Positions 1 to 9,408 of a stretch of 64,000 nucleotides of DNA are shown piece by piece; positions within the stretch are counted from its first letter, which is position 1, and each line of letters starts with the position of its first letter. The translations under genes and the position numbers were made by a program. The notes under the pieces are model-generated. The model was not told the DNA's origin, ran no database searches, and saw only the letters and a program-made list of their open reading frames with translations. The DNA comes from Photobacterium damselae (GTDB lineage: Bacteria > Pseudomonadota > Gammaproteobacteria > Enterobacterales > Vibrionaceae): the NCBI RefSeq assembly GCF_003026815.1, contig NZ_PYOG01000002.1:295321-359320 (forward strand). The letters run 5' to 3'.

Positions 1-495
1 CTGCAGATTCAAATAGCTAAAGAGCAATTAAAGGCAGCGGAATTGAACGTGAGTTTCACCAAAGTTTATGCTTCTGTTGATGGTTATGTTTCAAACCTTG
101 ATATTCAAACAGGAACGCAAGCCGTTGCAAATCAACCGCTCATTGCATTAATTGATAAAAACAGTTTTTGGGTATTTGGTTTCTTTCGTGAAAACCAAAT
201 TGCCGCTATTCATGCAGGAAGTCAGGCAAAAGTTACCTTAATGTCTCATCCTGATTTATCGATCGACGCTAAAGTTGCCTCAATAGGATGGGGTATAGCA
301 CCGAAAGATGGCACCGTTGGCTACAACTTATTGCCTAATGTGAATCCTGTGTTTCAGTGGATTCGTTTAGCGCAGCGCATTCCTGTACGCATTGAGCTTG
401 AAGCGTTACCAGAAAATCTTGATCTTCGTTTTGGCATGTCAGCATCAATTATGGTGTTACAAGATACGGCCTCTGATGAGAACCAAGATAGATAA
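1..495 (+). CDS. HlyD/EmrA-family efflux adaptor (C-terminal part, truncated by window start)
   Basis: The reading frame is open from base 1, so the start lies outside the window; about 164 C-terminal residues are visible. They follow the membrane-fusion (periplasmic adaptor) pattern: the end of a coiled-coil hairpin (IAKEQLKAAELN), then the second lipoyl half (VYASVDGYVSNLDIQTG) and a beta-barrel segment (FWVFGFFRENQIAAIHAGSQAKVTL). The AaeA/EmrA/YibH type links an inner-membrane pump to an outer-membrane channel. The pump gene should lie upstream or be supplied elsewhere. The family call is firm; the substrate is unknown. Confidence 0.85.
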   Translation: MQIQIAKEQLKAAELNVSFTKVYASVDGYVSNLDIQTGTQAVANQPLIALIDKNSFWVFGFFRENQIAAIHAGSQAKVTLMSHPDLSIDAKVASIGWGIAPKDGTVGYNLLPNVNPVFQWIRLAQRIPVRIELEALPENLDLRFGMSASIMVLQDTASDENQDR

Positions 496-539
496 GTTAG
501 GGATAATTCATGGATCACTGGAAGTAAGGAAATAATCTT

Positions 540-1232
540 GTGGTAGTTAAAAAGAAGATTACTGAATCAAACAATTTTTTCTATCTAACATTAGCATTAA
601 TTGGCTTACTGATTAGTGCTTCGTTAGTACAGGTAACCACCAGCGATATATTAGAATATGTGTTAGAAGCATTTACTATTTTAACTTTTGTGGTTTGTTT
701 GGTCAGTTTACGGTTTGATCAAAATTGGTATCGATTTTTAGTGACACTACTAGCATGTTGGATAGGTGCTATCGTTGTTAAAAAGTTCTTTAGTCTGCAG
801 CAAATCGATATTGCAATGTTAGCGTTAATGTTTGCGTTCTTTTTTGGCACGTTCAAGTCGATAGCAAAGCAAGTGCTCTTCTCTGGGCCTGTGACGTTTA
901 ATAAGATTGTGGGGTCAGTCGCGTTATTTTTATTACTTGGTTTAATGTGGGCGATCCTTTATCTCATTCTTTTAGAGTTTGATCCTAATTCATTTACAGG
1001 TATGGAAAGCATGCCGTGGGGAGATAACTTTTCTAATGCGGCGTATTTCAGTTTTGTCACATTAACAACGTTAGGTTATGGCGATATCAGTCCAATTACA
1101 CCTATCGCCCAAGTTATTGTGTATTTAGAAGCCATTGTTGGCGTGTTTTATATGGCGATCGTGGTATCGAGTCTCGTCAGTTCTAATCAAAGTTATGTAG
1201 AGAAAAATAATCAGGGGAATAAAAATGGATAA
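540..1232 (+). CDS. Two-pore-type potassium channel family protein
   Basis: A 230-residue membrane protein with about six hydrophobic spans. Near residues 174-182 it has TLTTLGYGD, the K+ selectivity filter signature of the ion-trans-2 family, between a pore helix and a last TM segment (VIVYLEAIVGVFYMAIVVSSLV). It should conduct K+ across the inner membrane. The start is GTG with a GGAAGTAAGGA ribosome site just upstream. The stop overlaps the start of the next gene by 8 bases, so the two are probably translationally coupled. No regulatory RCK domain is present. Confidence 0.85.
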   Translation: MVVKKKITESNNFFYLTLALIGLLISASLVQVTTSDILEYVLEAFTILTFVVCLVSLRFDQNWYRFLVTLLACWIGAIVVKKFFSLQQIDIAMLALMFAFFFGTFKSIAKQVLFSGPVTFNKIVGSVALFLLLGLMWAILYLILLEFDPNSFTGMESMPWGDNFSNAAYFSFVTLTTLGYGDISPITPIAQVIVYLEAIVGVFYMAIVVSSLVSSNQSYVEKNNQGNKNG

Positions 1233-2352
1233 ACAGATGGAGCAACGACAAAATAAATTGTTCGTCAATAATATGGTTGAATCGGCCATACGTATTGGTC
1301 TGCTACTTGTTTTAATTATATGGACTTACGATATTGTTAAGCCTTTTATTATTCCTGTATTGTGGGGTGCTATTATTGCTGTTGCTCTTATGCCACTTAC
1401 AGATAAATTGCAGGCGGTATTTAAAGGACGTCGTGGATTAGCAGCAACAGTGATCGCTTTGGTCTGTATTGCGTTATTAATTGCACCTTTTGTTATGGTG
1501 TCGGGTTCTATTTATGATGGCATAACTCATACGATGAGTGTGCTTCAAAGTGGCGATATTAAGATTCCAGGCCCAACTCAGCGTATTGCTGATATTCCAG
1601 TTGTGGGTGATAAGATCTATGAAGTGTGGAGCTTATTTGCAACGAATATGGAAAAGGCGGTAACGAATTTCTTACCTGAAATTAAAACTGCTGTTGGTAC
1701 TTTAGCTTCTATTTTGGGTAGCAGCTTAGCAAGTTTGGTTGTCTTTATTATTGCCCTAGCAGTTGCTGGTGGTTTTATGACTCATTCACATAAAATTACT
1801 GAAGCTATTCAAAAGGTTTCAATCCGCACAGTTGGTAAAAATGGTGCTAAATGGACAACATTAACCGCCGCAACGATTCGTAGTGTGCTACTTGGTGTTG
1901 TTGGGGTTGCCTTTATTCAGGCTATGATTATTGGTTCAGCAATGTTTGCTTTCCATGTTCCAATGGCTGGTTTATTGACTCTGGGCGTTCTTATTTTATG
2001 TATTGCTCAACTACCAGCTCTGATTGTGATTGCGCCTGTTATTTTCTATGTCTACTCAACGGGTGATGGTACTAGCACAACCATCTTTACAATTTGGGCG
2101 TTAGCGGGCGGATTAGCTGATAATATTTTAAAACCAATGCTAATGGGTCGTGGTGTTGATGTTCCAATGCCTGTGATATTGATTGGTGCTATTGGCGGCA
2201 TGTTATTCTCCGGCATTATCGGTCTATTCCTAGGTGCTGTTATCTTAGCTATTTGGTATGAGCTATTTATGGCGTGGCTTAAAGCTGATGCAGAAACAAC
2301 ACAAGCTGTAGTTGAAGAAACACAATGCGAAAAAGAAGCGAAAGAACAGTAA
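1225..2352 (+). CDS. AI-2E transporter family permease (YdiK/PerM-like)
   Basis: A 375-residue integral membrane protein with hydrophobic spans at the N-terminus, a soluble loop at about 100-160 and a C-terminal bundle containing GGLADNILKPMLMGRG, the hallmark region of the AI-2E exporter (UPF0118) family. Family members export small molecules such as AI-2, act as Na+/H+ antiporters or are uncharacterised, so the substrate cannot be read from the sequence. The start overlaps the K+ channel gene by 8 bases. The C-terminus is charged (ETQCEKEAKEQ). A terminator-like hairpin follows at 2389. Confidence 0.85.
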   Translation: MDKQMEQRQNKLFVNNMVESAIRIGLLLVLIIWTYDIVKPFIIPVLWGAIIAVALMPLTDKLQAVFKGRRGLAATVIALVCIALLIAPFVMVSGSIYDGITHTMSVLQSGDIKIPGPTQRIADIPVVGDKIYEVWSLFATNMEKAVTNFLPEIKTAVGTLASILGSSLASLVVFIIALAVAGGFMTHSHKITEAIQKVSIRTVGKNGAKWTTLTAATIRSVLLGVVGVAFIQAMIIGSAMFAFHVPMAGLLTLGVLILCIAQLPALIVIAPVIFYVYSTGDGTSTTIFTIWALAGGLADNILKPMLMGRGVDVPMPVILIGAIGGMLFSGIIGLFLGAVILAIWYELFMAWLKADAETTQAVVEETQCEKEAKEQ

Positions 2353-2388
2353 GTAAAAAATAAATTAAAACATACCGTTGTTATCAAT

Positions 2389-2417
2389 AGGGAGCCATTG
2401 TGCTCCCTTTGTTTTGC
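2389..2417 (+). terminator. Rho-independent terminator after the AI-2E permease gene
   Basis: AGGGAGC pairs with GCTCCCT around a short loop, followed by TTTGTTTTG. It lies between the permease stop and the GTPase gene start. Confidence 0.6.
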
Positions 2418-2477
2418 CAAAATTATAGATTAACTGCATAATGTTCAAAACGCATAACAACAAGAAAGAAGGTGTTT

Positions 2478-3641
2478 ATGAACCGCTTTTTTAAAAAGGT
2501 TTATGATTACATCAACCCATCAGTTAATCCTGATATTGAACCTGCTAGTAAAGAATGGCAAAAATTAGTGCCAACCCTATGGTTATTGGGTAAGACCGGC
2601 GCTGGAAAATCAACAATTGTTCAAGCTTTAACCGGAGATAGTCGTGCTGAAATTGGTTTAGGTTTTCAGCCTTGTACTCAAACTGCTTCAGATTATAACT
2701 ACCCAACGGCTAACCCAGTTGTGAGCTTTTTAGATACCCGTGGTTTAGCTGAGGACAATTATGATCCTAAACATGACATTGAGTATTGTGAAGGTCGAAG
2801 CCACGCTTTATTGGTCATCATGAAAGCAGAAGAGCAAGATCAGTCTGAAGTTTTACAAGCTCTGAAAGCAATTAAAAAATCAAAGAAAATTCGTCACTTG
2901 TTGGTTGTGCATACCGCTATTAATGGTATCTCAGATGAACAAGAACGCCAGCGGAGCATTACTCGACACCACAATCAAGTGTTGGATATTTGGGGCATTA
3001 ATCCAGATAAATTAACCGAAGAACAACAACTTTGGTATCAGCCTATTTGCGTTGATCTTATTCCAGAAATCGAACAGCTAGAAGGGTTAGAGCAGTTACA
3101 GCAAGCACTGGTAGCGGCACTTCCTATGTTGAGTTTAATTACAGAAAAAAATGCCCACCAAACACGAGAAGAACACAATTTCTCTCGACTACAAACGGAA
3201 ATTCTTTGGTACGCAGGTACTGCTGGGGCAAGTGATGCTATTCCAGGGATCGGGATTGTGGCCGTGCCTTCTATTCAGGGCAAAATGCTACACAGCCTAG
3301 CAAATCAATATGGCGTTACGTGGAATAAACAAGATTATGCTGAGTTTATTGGTATGTTGGGTTCAGGCTTTTTGATTCAATATTTATCAAAACTGGGTGT
3401 AAATCAGTTAGTGAAGTTTATTCCTATTTATGGTCAGACAGTGGGGAGTGCAACCGCTGCTGTAATGAGTTTTTCCTCTACCTATGCTATTGGTCGTGCG
3501 GCTTGTATGTATTTATACCATAAGAGTAAAGGGGAAACGGTTTCTAAAGATCAGATGAAACAAGCTTTTGAACAAGCATTTAAATCCGTTAAAAACGTAG
3601 CAACGGAACAAGCAAAAATGGAGCAAAAGCATCATGAATAA
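2478..3641 (+). CDS. GTPase with C-terminal membrane-associated DUF697-like region
   Basis: A 387-residue protein. The Walker A/G1 motif GKTGAGKST is at about residues 38-46 and the G3 motif DTRG near 90. A classical NKxD is not seen (HTAINGISDE sits in its place). The C-terminal half carries hydrophobic stretches (GTAGASDAIPGIGIVAVPSI; QTVGSATAAVMSFSSTYAIG) typical of DUF697/YcjF-type GTPases that sit at the inner membrane. ATG at 2478 is chosen over GTG at 2472 because AAGAAGG stands 5 bases before it. It overlaps the next GTPase gene by 8 bases. The physiological role is unknown. Confidence 0.8.
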   Translation: MNRFFKKVYDYINPSVNPDIEPASKEWQKLVPTLWLLGKTGAGKSTIVQALTGDSRAEIGLGFQPCTQTASDYNYPTANPVVSFLDTRGLAEDNYDPKHDIEYCEGRSHALLVIMKAEEQDQSEVLQALKAIKKSKKIRHLLVVHTAINGISDEQERQRSITRHHNQVLDIWGINPDKLTEEQQLWYQPICVDLIPEIEQLEGLEQLQQALVAALPMLSLITEKNAHQTREEHNFSRLQTEILWYAGTAGASDAIPGIGIVAVPSIQGKMLHSLANQYGVTWNKQDYAEFIGMLGSGFLIQYLSKLGVNQLVKFIPIYGQTVGSATAAVMSFSSTYAIGRAACMYLYHKSKGETVSKDQMKQAFEQAFKSVKNVATEQAKMEQKHHE

Positions 3642-5178
3642 AATTAAAAATAGTTACCATTTGCTAAGTCGCTTATCTGATGGCTTTGTACCACTTGTTA
3701 TGCTGGCGATTGCGATACCTATCTTAGTTCTAGCGGGTTTTGGCATTGCAGATTTAGTAACAAATGGTCAATGGGTTTTATTCTTTGCTCTGATTGCATC
3801 TTCTTGCTTAATTATCTTTGTTCCGTACTGGTGGATGCGCCGTTCTCGTACGGTAGAAACGGCTATTAAGCAGGATCTAGAAGGGTTAGATGTTGAAGGC
3901 AATCCAGCTTGGACTGCTAAAGATCAACAGATATGGCAACAAGCAAATGAAACCATTGTTCGCCAGATTAATGAAGAACCAGAGTGGGATAACCTTAAAG
4001 CTCATGCGCTACTGGTTTTAACTCAAGTTGCTGCCAGTTATAACCAAAAATCGGGTAAGGCACTCTCTTTTACTGCGCCAGAGTTTTTGTTAATGACAGA
4101 AGAAGTGAGTCGCCGTTATCGCCGTTTTCTTCGAGAAAATATTCCTTTTGTGGATAAAGTCAGTATTACAACGCTGCAGCAGGGATATGACTTAAGTGAT
4201 AAGTTAGGTTATGCGAAAAGTGCTTATGATATCTACCGACTGTTTCGTATTACGACGCCAACTGGCTGGCTGGCCGAAGCCCGAGGTATGGTATTGGGGC
4301 AGTTGTTTGATAATGTCAGTGCTGAGATCCAATTTAAACTAAAAGCGACGTTACTACAGGAAGTTGCCTCTGTTGCAATTGATCTTTATAGCGGTCAATT
4401 TAAATTAGCGGATGATGAACTGCCACCGAGCGAAATAGAGGCTAAAGACAGTAAAGCTCATGCGGCTAAAGTCAGTCCGCTTCGTGTTGCGGTTGTGGGG
4501 CAAGTAAGTGCAGGTAAATCATCATTGGTTAATGCATTGATTGGTGAAATGGCCGCAGAGGTGAGTGCGCTACCTTCAACAGATCAAGCAACCGTTCATC
4601 AATGTACAGTCGATGGTATCGATCTAGTCCATCTAATTGATTTACCTGGGCTAGATGGTGATAAGGCCACTCAGAAGAAGATTGTGTCACAAATAACCAA
4701 TAGTGATTTAGTGTTATGGGTGTTAAAAGCCAATCAATCAGCTCGTAAATTGGATGTCGAATTGCGTCAAGCCGTAGATGAATTTTATCAATTAGCAGCA
4801 AATCAAAACCGAAAAGCACCAAAGATTTTAGTGCTGGTAAACCAAGTTGATCGACTTCCTCCATTAGATGAATGGCAACCACCGTATGATTTGTCTAATC
4901 CACAAACACAAAAAGGAAAAGTAATTGCTCAAGCGGTTGAGTTTAATAAAGAGAAACTCAATCCAGATATTATCTTACCTTTGTGTGTTAGTCAGGACGT
5001 CCCTCAATTTAATGTCGACACACTTCAACAAGCGATTGTGTCTGCCTATGAAGATGGCGTAAACACTCAATTAAATCGACGCCGAGTTGAAGGGGATAGA
5101 CTGGATTTAACCGAAGAGGCTAAGCGGCTTTATCATCTTGGTGAAGTTTTATTTAAAGCTTATCGCAAACAGCTGTAG
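3634..5178 (+). CDS. Membrane-anchored dynamin-like/YfjP-type GTPase
   Basis: A 514-residue protein with two N-terminal membrane spans (FVPLVMLAIAIPILVLAGFG; WVLFFALIASSCLIIFVPYW), a helical middle and a C-terminal G domain: G1 GQVSAGKSS near residue 289, G3 DLPG near 337 and G4 NQVD near 403. This is the layout of YfjP/dynamin-superfamily GTPases. It overlaps the preceding GTPase gene by 8 bases, so the two are probably made together and may act as a pair at the membrane. No function beyond GTP hydrolysis can be assigned. Confidence 0.8.
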   Translation: MNKIKNSYHLLSRLSDGFVPLVMLAIAIPILVLAGFGIADLVTNGQWVLFFALIASSCLIIFVPYWWMRRSRTVETAIKQDLEGLDVEGNPAWTAKDQQIWQQANETIVRQINEEPEWDNLKAHALLVLTQVAASYNQKSGKALSFTAPEFLLMTEEVSRRYRRFLRENIPFVDKVSITTLQQGYDLSDKLGYAKSAYDIYRLFRITTPTGWLAEARGMVLGQLFDNVSAEIQFKLKATLLQEVASVAIDLYSGQFKLADDELPPSEIEAKDSKAHAAKVSPLRVAVVGQVSAGKSSLVNALIGEMAAEVSALPSTDQATVHQCTVDGIDLVHLIDLPGLDGDKATQKKIVSQITNSDLVLWVLKANQSARKLDVELRQAVDEFYQLAANQNRKAPKILVLVNQVDRLPPLDEWQPPYDLSNPQTQKGKVIAQAVEFNKEKLNPDIILPLCVSQDVPQFNVDTLQQAIVSAYEDGVNTQLNRRRVEGDRLDLTEEAKRLYHLGEVLFKAYRKQL

Positions 5179-5193
5179 TAGATTTTTAATATC

Positions 5194-5230
5194 AAAAAAG
5201 CCAGTAGATTATATTGCTACTGGCTTTTAT
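5194..5230. terminator. Bidirectional terminator between the GTPase gene and sglT
   Basis: AAAAGCCAGTAG pairs perfectly with CTACTGGCTTTT around a 9-base loop. A-rich and T-rich flanks allow termination on both strands. The two genes converge here. Confidence 0.85.
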
Positions 5231-5280
5231 TTTATGGTGATACTCAAATTTATCTATTGAGTAGCAACTTAATTAGATGA

Positions 5281-6912
5281 TTACCAAAATACTGCGTATA
5301 GCACAGCCAAAATCACCATGATGCCATACGATGCTAAGTTAAAGCTTGATTCTGTTTTAAATAACTTAGCTTCAAGTGCGATACCTTTAGGATCCTCTTC
5401 ACCTTCTGTACTGCTAAGACTTGTAAAGGCAATGACAACGATAGTGAACAGTAGGGTATAGAGCATCTGATCCATGAACGGCATAGATAGAGGCATCAGT
5501 TTTAGGAATAGGGCAAATGGGATTGACATCAGAACGCCAACGATAGCCCCTTTGCTGGTGGTTTTCTTCCAAAATAGGCCCATAAGGAACACAGCCAAGA
5601 TACCTGGACTTACTAAACCCGTGTACTCTTGGATATATTGGAAAGCTTGACCAATACCGCCAAGCATAGGAGCAATAAAGCAAGCGATAATCAGAGCAAC
5701 AAGAGCGGTTGCACGACCTACGTTAACCAGTTTGTGGTCACCCGCTTCTGGATCAATGTATTCACGGTACACATCCATGGTAAAGATGGTTGCTGTTGAG
5801 TTCAGCATAGAAGCTAGTGATGACACAATGGCAGCAGCAAGAGCCGCAAACACCACACCTTTTATACCTACAGGTAAGAACTGAGTTAACCAAGGGTAAG
5901 CTTTATCTGCTTGTGCTGCAGATGGCATGTGAGTCATAGCTGCAGAGCCTAGACCACTTAGTAATTCTGGGTTTGATGTAATAATGTAAGTCGCAATACC
6001 TGGAATAACCACAAGGAACGGCACAATCAGTTTTAAGTAAGCTGCAAACACAATACCTTTTTGCGCTTCTTGCACCGATTTTGCGGCTAATGTACGTTGA
6101 ATAATGTATTGGTTGAAGCCCCAGTAGTATAAGTTCGCAACCCATAGACCGCCAATAAGAACGGCAATACCCGGTAGGTTCATATATTGCGGATTACTTT
6201 GATCTAAGATCATTTCAAAGTGCTCAGGCGCTGCATCAATCATGTGGCTTAAACCGCCTAATACACCATCAGCACCGCCAATGTAACTTAGAGCCATAAA
6301 GGTTGTTAATAGGCCACCAAGAACAAGGAAGAACACCTGGATTACATCGGTCCAAACAACGGCAGAAAGACCACCATATAGCGAGTAAATGATTGCAAAA
6401 AGGGCTAAACCAATAATTGCGTACATCATTGGAACGCCAAGAATGGTTTCTAACGCAAGGCCTCCTAAGTAGAGTACAGATGTTAGGTTTACAAAAACGT
6501 ATAGGGCAATCCAAAATACAGCAAGAATCGTCTTTAATGATTTATTAAAGCGTTTTTCAACAAACTCAGGAATGGTATATATACCCTTATCAATAAAGAC
6601 GGGTAAGAAGTATTTACCCACGATGATTAATGTCAGTGCAGACATCCATTCGTAAGAAGCAATAGCCAGACCTATAGAATATCCAGAGCCAGACATACCG
6701 ATAAACTGTTCAGCTGAAATATTGGCAGCAATAAGTGATGCACCTACAGCCCACCAAGGTAGTGATTTACCAGCAAGGAAATAGTCTTCTGTTCCTTTTG
6801 TTGCTCCTTTCTTATCTCGTGAAACCCATAAGCCGACACCAATAATAATAAGCACATAGAGGGCAAAAACAGCGTAATCAATAACGCTAAATCCTATCTC
6901 GTTAGTTCCCAT
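5281..6912 (-). CDS. sglT: Sodium/sugar cotransporter SglT (vSGLT-type, SSS family)
   Basis: A 543-residue, multi-span Na+/solute symporter. Its sequence closely resembles the structurally characterised Vibrio vSGLT galactose transporter, and the numbering coincides: A62, N64, I65, E68 and Q69 fall in GASLIAANISAEQFIG. YYWGFNQYIIQRTLA carries the gating tyrosine region. It imports galactose or glucose with Na+ across the inner membrane. The gene stands alone, with no gal genes adjacent. Two LacI/GalR-like palindromes lie upstream (6950 and 7143), which suggests repression in the absence of sugar. Confidence 0.93.
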   Translation of the reverse strand: MGTNEIGFSVIDYAVFALYVLIIIGVGLWVSRDKKGATKGTEDYFLAGKSLPWWAVGASLIAANISAEQFIGMSGSGYSIGLAIASYEWMSALTLIIVGKYFLPVFIDKGIYTIPEFVEKRFNKSLKTILAVFWIALYVFVNLTSVLYLGGLALETILGVPMMYAIIGLALFAIIYSLYGGLSAVVWTDVIQVFFLVLGGLLTTFMALSYIGGADGVLGGLSHMIDAAPEHFEMILDQSNPQYMNLPGIAVLIGGLWVANLYYWGFNQYIIQRTLAAKSVQEAQKGIVFAAYLKLIVPFLVVIPGIATYIITSNPELLSGLGSAAMTHMPSAAQADKAYPWLTQFLPVGIKGVVFAALAAAIVSSLASMLNSTATIFTMDVYREYIDPEAGDHKLVNVGRATALVALIIACFIAPMLGGIGQAFQYIQEYTGLVSPGILAVFLMGLFWKKTTSKGAIVGVLMSIPFALFLKLMPLSMPFMDQMLYTLLFTIVVIAFTSLSSTEGEEDPKGIALEAKLFKTESSFNLASYGIMVILAVLYAVFW

Positions 6913-6949
6913 CTTTATAATCCATTGTGAGTTAAATTAACGGAGAGGA

Positions 6950-6965
6950 GTGTAAGCGTTTACAT
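6950..6965 (-). promoter_or_regulatory. LacI/GalR-family operator upstream of sglT
   Basis: GTGTAAGCGTTTACAT is a near-perfect palindrome that fits the E. coli GalR/GalS operator pattern GTGNAANCGNTTNCAC at almost every fixed position. It lies 38 bases upstream of the sglT start codon. Sugar-responsive repression is inferred. Confidence 0.65.
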
Positions 6966-7142
6966 TTAATATTTTCGTTATTTATGTCACAAAATATTAC
7001 GAAAGCTGAATGATGCTATTATTTTGACATGACGGGTTATTTTAACTTAATGAAAATACTCGTTTTATTTGTTGTTCGGTATTTGGTTCTATATTAGGTA
7101 AAATATTTAACTAAATTTTTAAGTTAATATTTACTGTGATAA

Positions 7143-7156
7143 TGATAACGTTACCA
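7143..7156 (-). promoter_or_regulatory. Second LacI-family-like operator in the sglT upstream region
   Basis: TGATAACGTTACCA is symmetric at 6 of 7 half-positions around a central CG, as LacI-family sites are. It lies about 190 bases upstream of the first operator, a distance compatible with repression by looping. The rest of the 386-base gap 6913-7298 is AT-rich with no ORF of note. Confidence 0.4.
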
Positions 7157-7298
7157 GTGGCTTTGTTGAAAGGTTTACAGGGAAATAATTGCAATTAATT
7201 GGGTTGGTTAATCGTATTTTGGTCATTCATAATTAATAAAAATAAAATGATTTATGAATAGATAAGCAAGCGGTAGTTAAACCGCTTGCTATAAAAGC

Positions 7299-8324
7299 TT
7301 ATCGCAACAAGATGTGCTTTAAGCGTGTTTTATCAATTAATGAGATGATAATTAAAGATATGCAGTAAGTAGCTGGTATGATTAATATATTACTTACCCA
7401 AGGGTTTAGATTCAGCATCATTGAGATATTCATAAAGTATATAATCAATAATAAATGGAGAACATAAATACCTAAGGTGTGTTTCGCACAGTAACGAACC
7501 CATTGAGTATTACCAATATTGGGATGATTAAGTAATAAAATAAAAATACCTAAGCCCCATAATGGTGTCCCTAACAAGAAATCATGAATATTAAATAGCC
7601 CATCAGGTAGAAGGGATAACATAAAAGCTTCTGTAAGGTGCAGTGACATACCGCCAATAAACAACAGGAGTGCGATAGTATTACTCAATTGCCATTTCTG
7701 ACGACGATACTCAAATCCTAAGCCGACCATCAATGTGGCAAAAAAAGGTCCATTACGAGTAAAGATAATGGAGTCTAACTCAGTATAGGGCTGATAGCTT
7801 CCCGCAAGAAGTCCGTAGACAAAGAGTAATAACGCAAATGGAAGAAGCCATTCTATTTTATTGAATCGTATAAAGAATGCGATGAGGATTACGGCACAAA
7901 TGAGTGCAGGTATAAACCAAAGATGTACTAATCCGCCTTCAAATAGAGAATTAATAGGATTTTCACTTAAATATTGCCAATATCCCATCCTCTCTTGTAA
8001 GTAACTCTCTTGCATCACAGTGTTGAGATTAAAAGGCGCAATAAGATAAATGATGCTCCAGATAAGCCAAACTTTTAAAAGCGGAATACTATATGAGCAC
8101 GCGGTTTGTTGTGGGGATGCAATAAGTTTCGGCGCAATTAAGTAACCTGAGATTAAGAAAAAGAGCGGAACCGCAAAACGACTACTCTGGTTGAGTAGAT
8201 AACCAAGCCAGGGTTCACCATTAATCAAGGGTAGAGTATTAAAGGCTTGGCTATGAATAATAACAACAGCAAAGATAGCAATGACACGACCAAGCTCTAA
8301 ACTAGGAATGCGATTTTCATTCAT
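7299..8324 (-). CDS. Acyltransferase family 3 membrane protein (WecH/OafA-like)
   Basis: A 341-residue protein with about ten membrane spans. The N-terminus (SLELGRVIAIFAVVIIHSQAF) carries the conserved histidine of acyltransferase family 3, and VPLFFLISGYLIAP is the second family landmark. Such enzymes acetylate surface sugars or small molecules from the inner membrane. There is no C-terminal SGNH domain, which makes it like WecH rather than full-length OafA. The substrate is unknown and no polysaccharide genes are adjacent. The ribosome site is weak. Confidence 0.8.
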   Translation of the reverse strand: MNENRIPSLELGRVIAIFAVVIIHSQAFNTLPLINGEPWLGYLLNQSSRFAVPLFFLISGYLIAPKLIASPQQTACSYSIPLLKVWLIWSIIYLIAPFNLNTVMQESYLQERMGYWQYLSENPINSLFEGGLVHLWFIPALICAVILIAFFIRFNKIEWLLPFALLLFVYGLLAGSYQPYTELDSIIFTRNGPFFATLMVGLGFEYRRQKWQLSNTIALLLFIGGMSLHLTEAFMLSLLPDGLFNIHDFLLGTPLWGLGIFILLLNHPNIGNTQWVRYCAKHTLGIYVLHLLLIIYFMNISMMLNLNPWVSNILIIPATYCISLIIISLIDKTRLKHILLR

Positions 8325-8450
8325 AAGGTATTGTATCTACAATTAAATTTTGTGAAATCTAACAGTAAATACGAGGCTGTAAATTTTCTATTTGTAAAAC
8401 TGTGTGATGGATCTGATTCTCAAGCTAAATATGAAATTTCGAGATATTGC

Positions 8451-9377
8451 TTAGTCTAATTTCTTAACGCCATGGATGATTAACTCACGTAACCATTGGT
8501 GGCTCAGATCTAATTCAAAGTGACGATGCCATAGAAGAACATAGCCACCAGCGTCTAAATGAATTGGAATTGGTCGTACAATCAGATTACTTGTTTCTTG
8601 TAACTCATGAGTTGGATACGAAGGGTAGCACATTAACAGATCTGAATTTTCACACAGTTTTATGGCTGTTCTAAAGTCGGTCATATTGATGGCAATATCA
8701 ACATGACGATTCTGCAAAGCTAGAACCTCTTCTAATAACCAACGACGTAGACCGCCAATGCTTACTTCAATATGTCGGTATTTTAAAAACGTTTCGAGAT
8801 TCCATTCTTCTTGTAGTGAAGGGTGATCTTTTCGCATTAAACAGACTGGATAATCTCGGCCCAGTAGATAGTAATTCAATTCATTGGGAATGGTTCGGTA
8901 ATGCATCTCTGAACGCTCATCCCATTCAAAAATACCAATCCCTAAATCAATTTCACAGCGTAATAGTTGATTTAAGCTATCATCGTTCCAAGTGCGGCTG
9001 ATTAAACTAACTTCTGGTGCTTGTTCCAGCATTTTAGGAATAAAATCAGGGTAGGTCAGTGTATAAGCCGTTTCCACTAAATCGATATGAAATTTACGAC
9101 GACTGCTCGCAGGATCAAAATCTTCTGGCCGAGTGAGCTGTTCTACTTGTCGCAATATCTGATGAATATTGGGTGCCAAGGAGAGAGCCTTTGGTGTGGG
9201 TCTTAGGCCATGAGGAGCTCGTTCAAACAGAGGATCATGAAACGTTTCGCGTAGTTTAGCAAGTTGTTTACTGACTGCCGATTGGCTGAGATGTAAGCGA
9301 CAAGCTGCTGCTGTAACACTCTTTTCTTGTAGTAAGACTTCTAATACTTTCAGCAGATTTACATCAAAATTTTTCAC
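8451..9377 (-). CDS. LysR-family transcriptional regulator
   Basis: A 308-residue protein. The N-terminal winged helix (residues 5-65, with SVTAAACRLHLSQSAVSKQL as recognition region) is followed by a LysR substrate-binding domain. The start is GTG. The target is unknown: it is not divergent from a transport or metabolic gene, and the neighbour on each side is on the same strand. It may act in trans or on itself. Confidence 0.88.
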   Translation of the reverse strand: MKNFDVNLLKVLEVLLQEKSVTAAACRLHLSQSAVSKQLAKLRETFHDPLFERAPHGLRPTPKALSLAPNIHQILRQVEQLTRPEDFDPASSRRKFHIDLVETAYTLTYPDFIPKMLEQAPEVSLISRTWNDDSLNQLLRCEIDLGIGIFEWDERSEMHYRTIPNELNYYLLGRDYPVCLMRKDHPSLQEEWNLETFLKYRHIEVSIGGLRRWLLEEVLALQNRHVDIAINMTDFRTAIKLCENSDLLMCYPSYPTHELQETSNLIVRPIPIHLDAGGYVLLWHRHFELDLSHQWLRELIIHGVKKLD

Positions 9378-9408
9378 AGCAATAGCCTTGTCGTCTGTTG
9401 TGATATAT

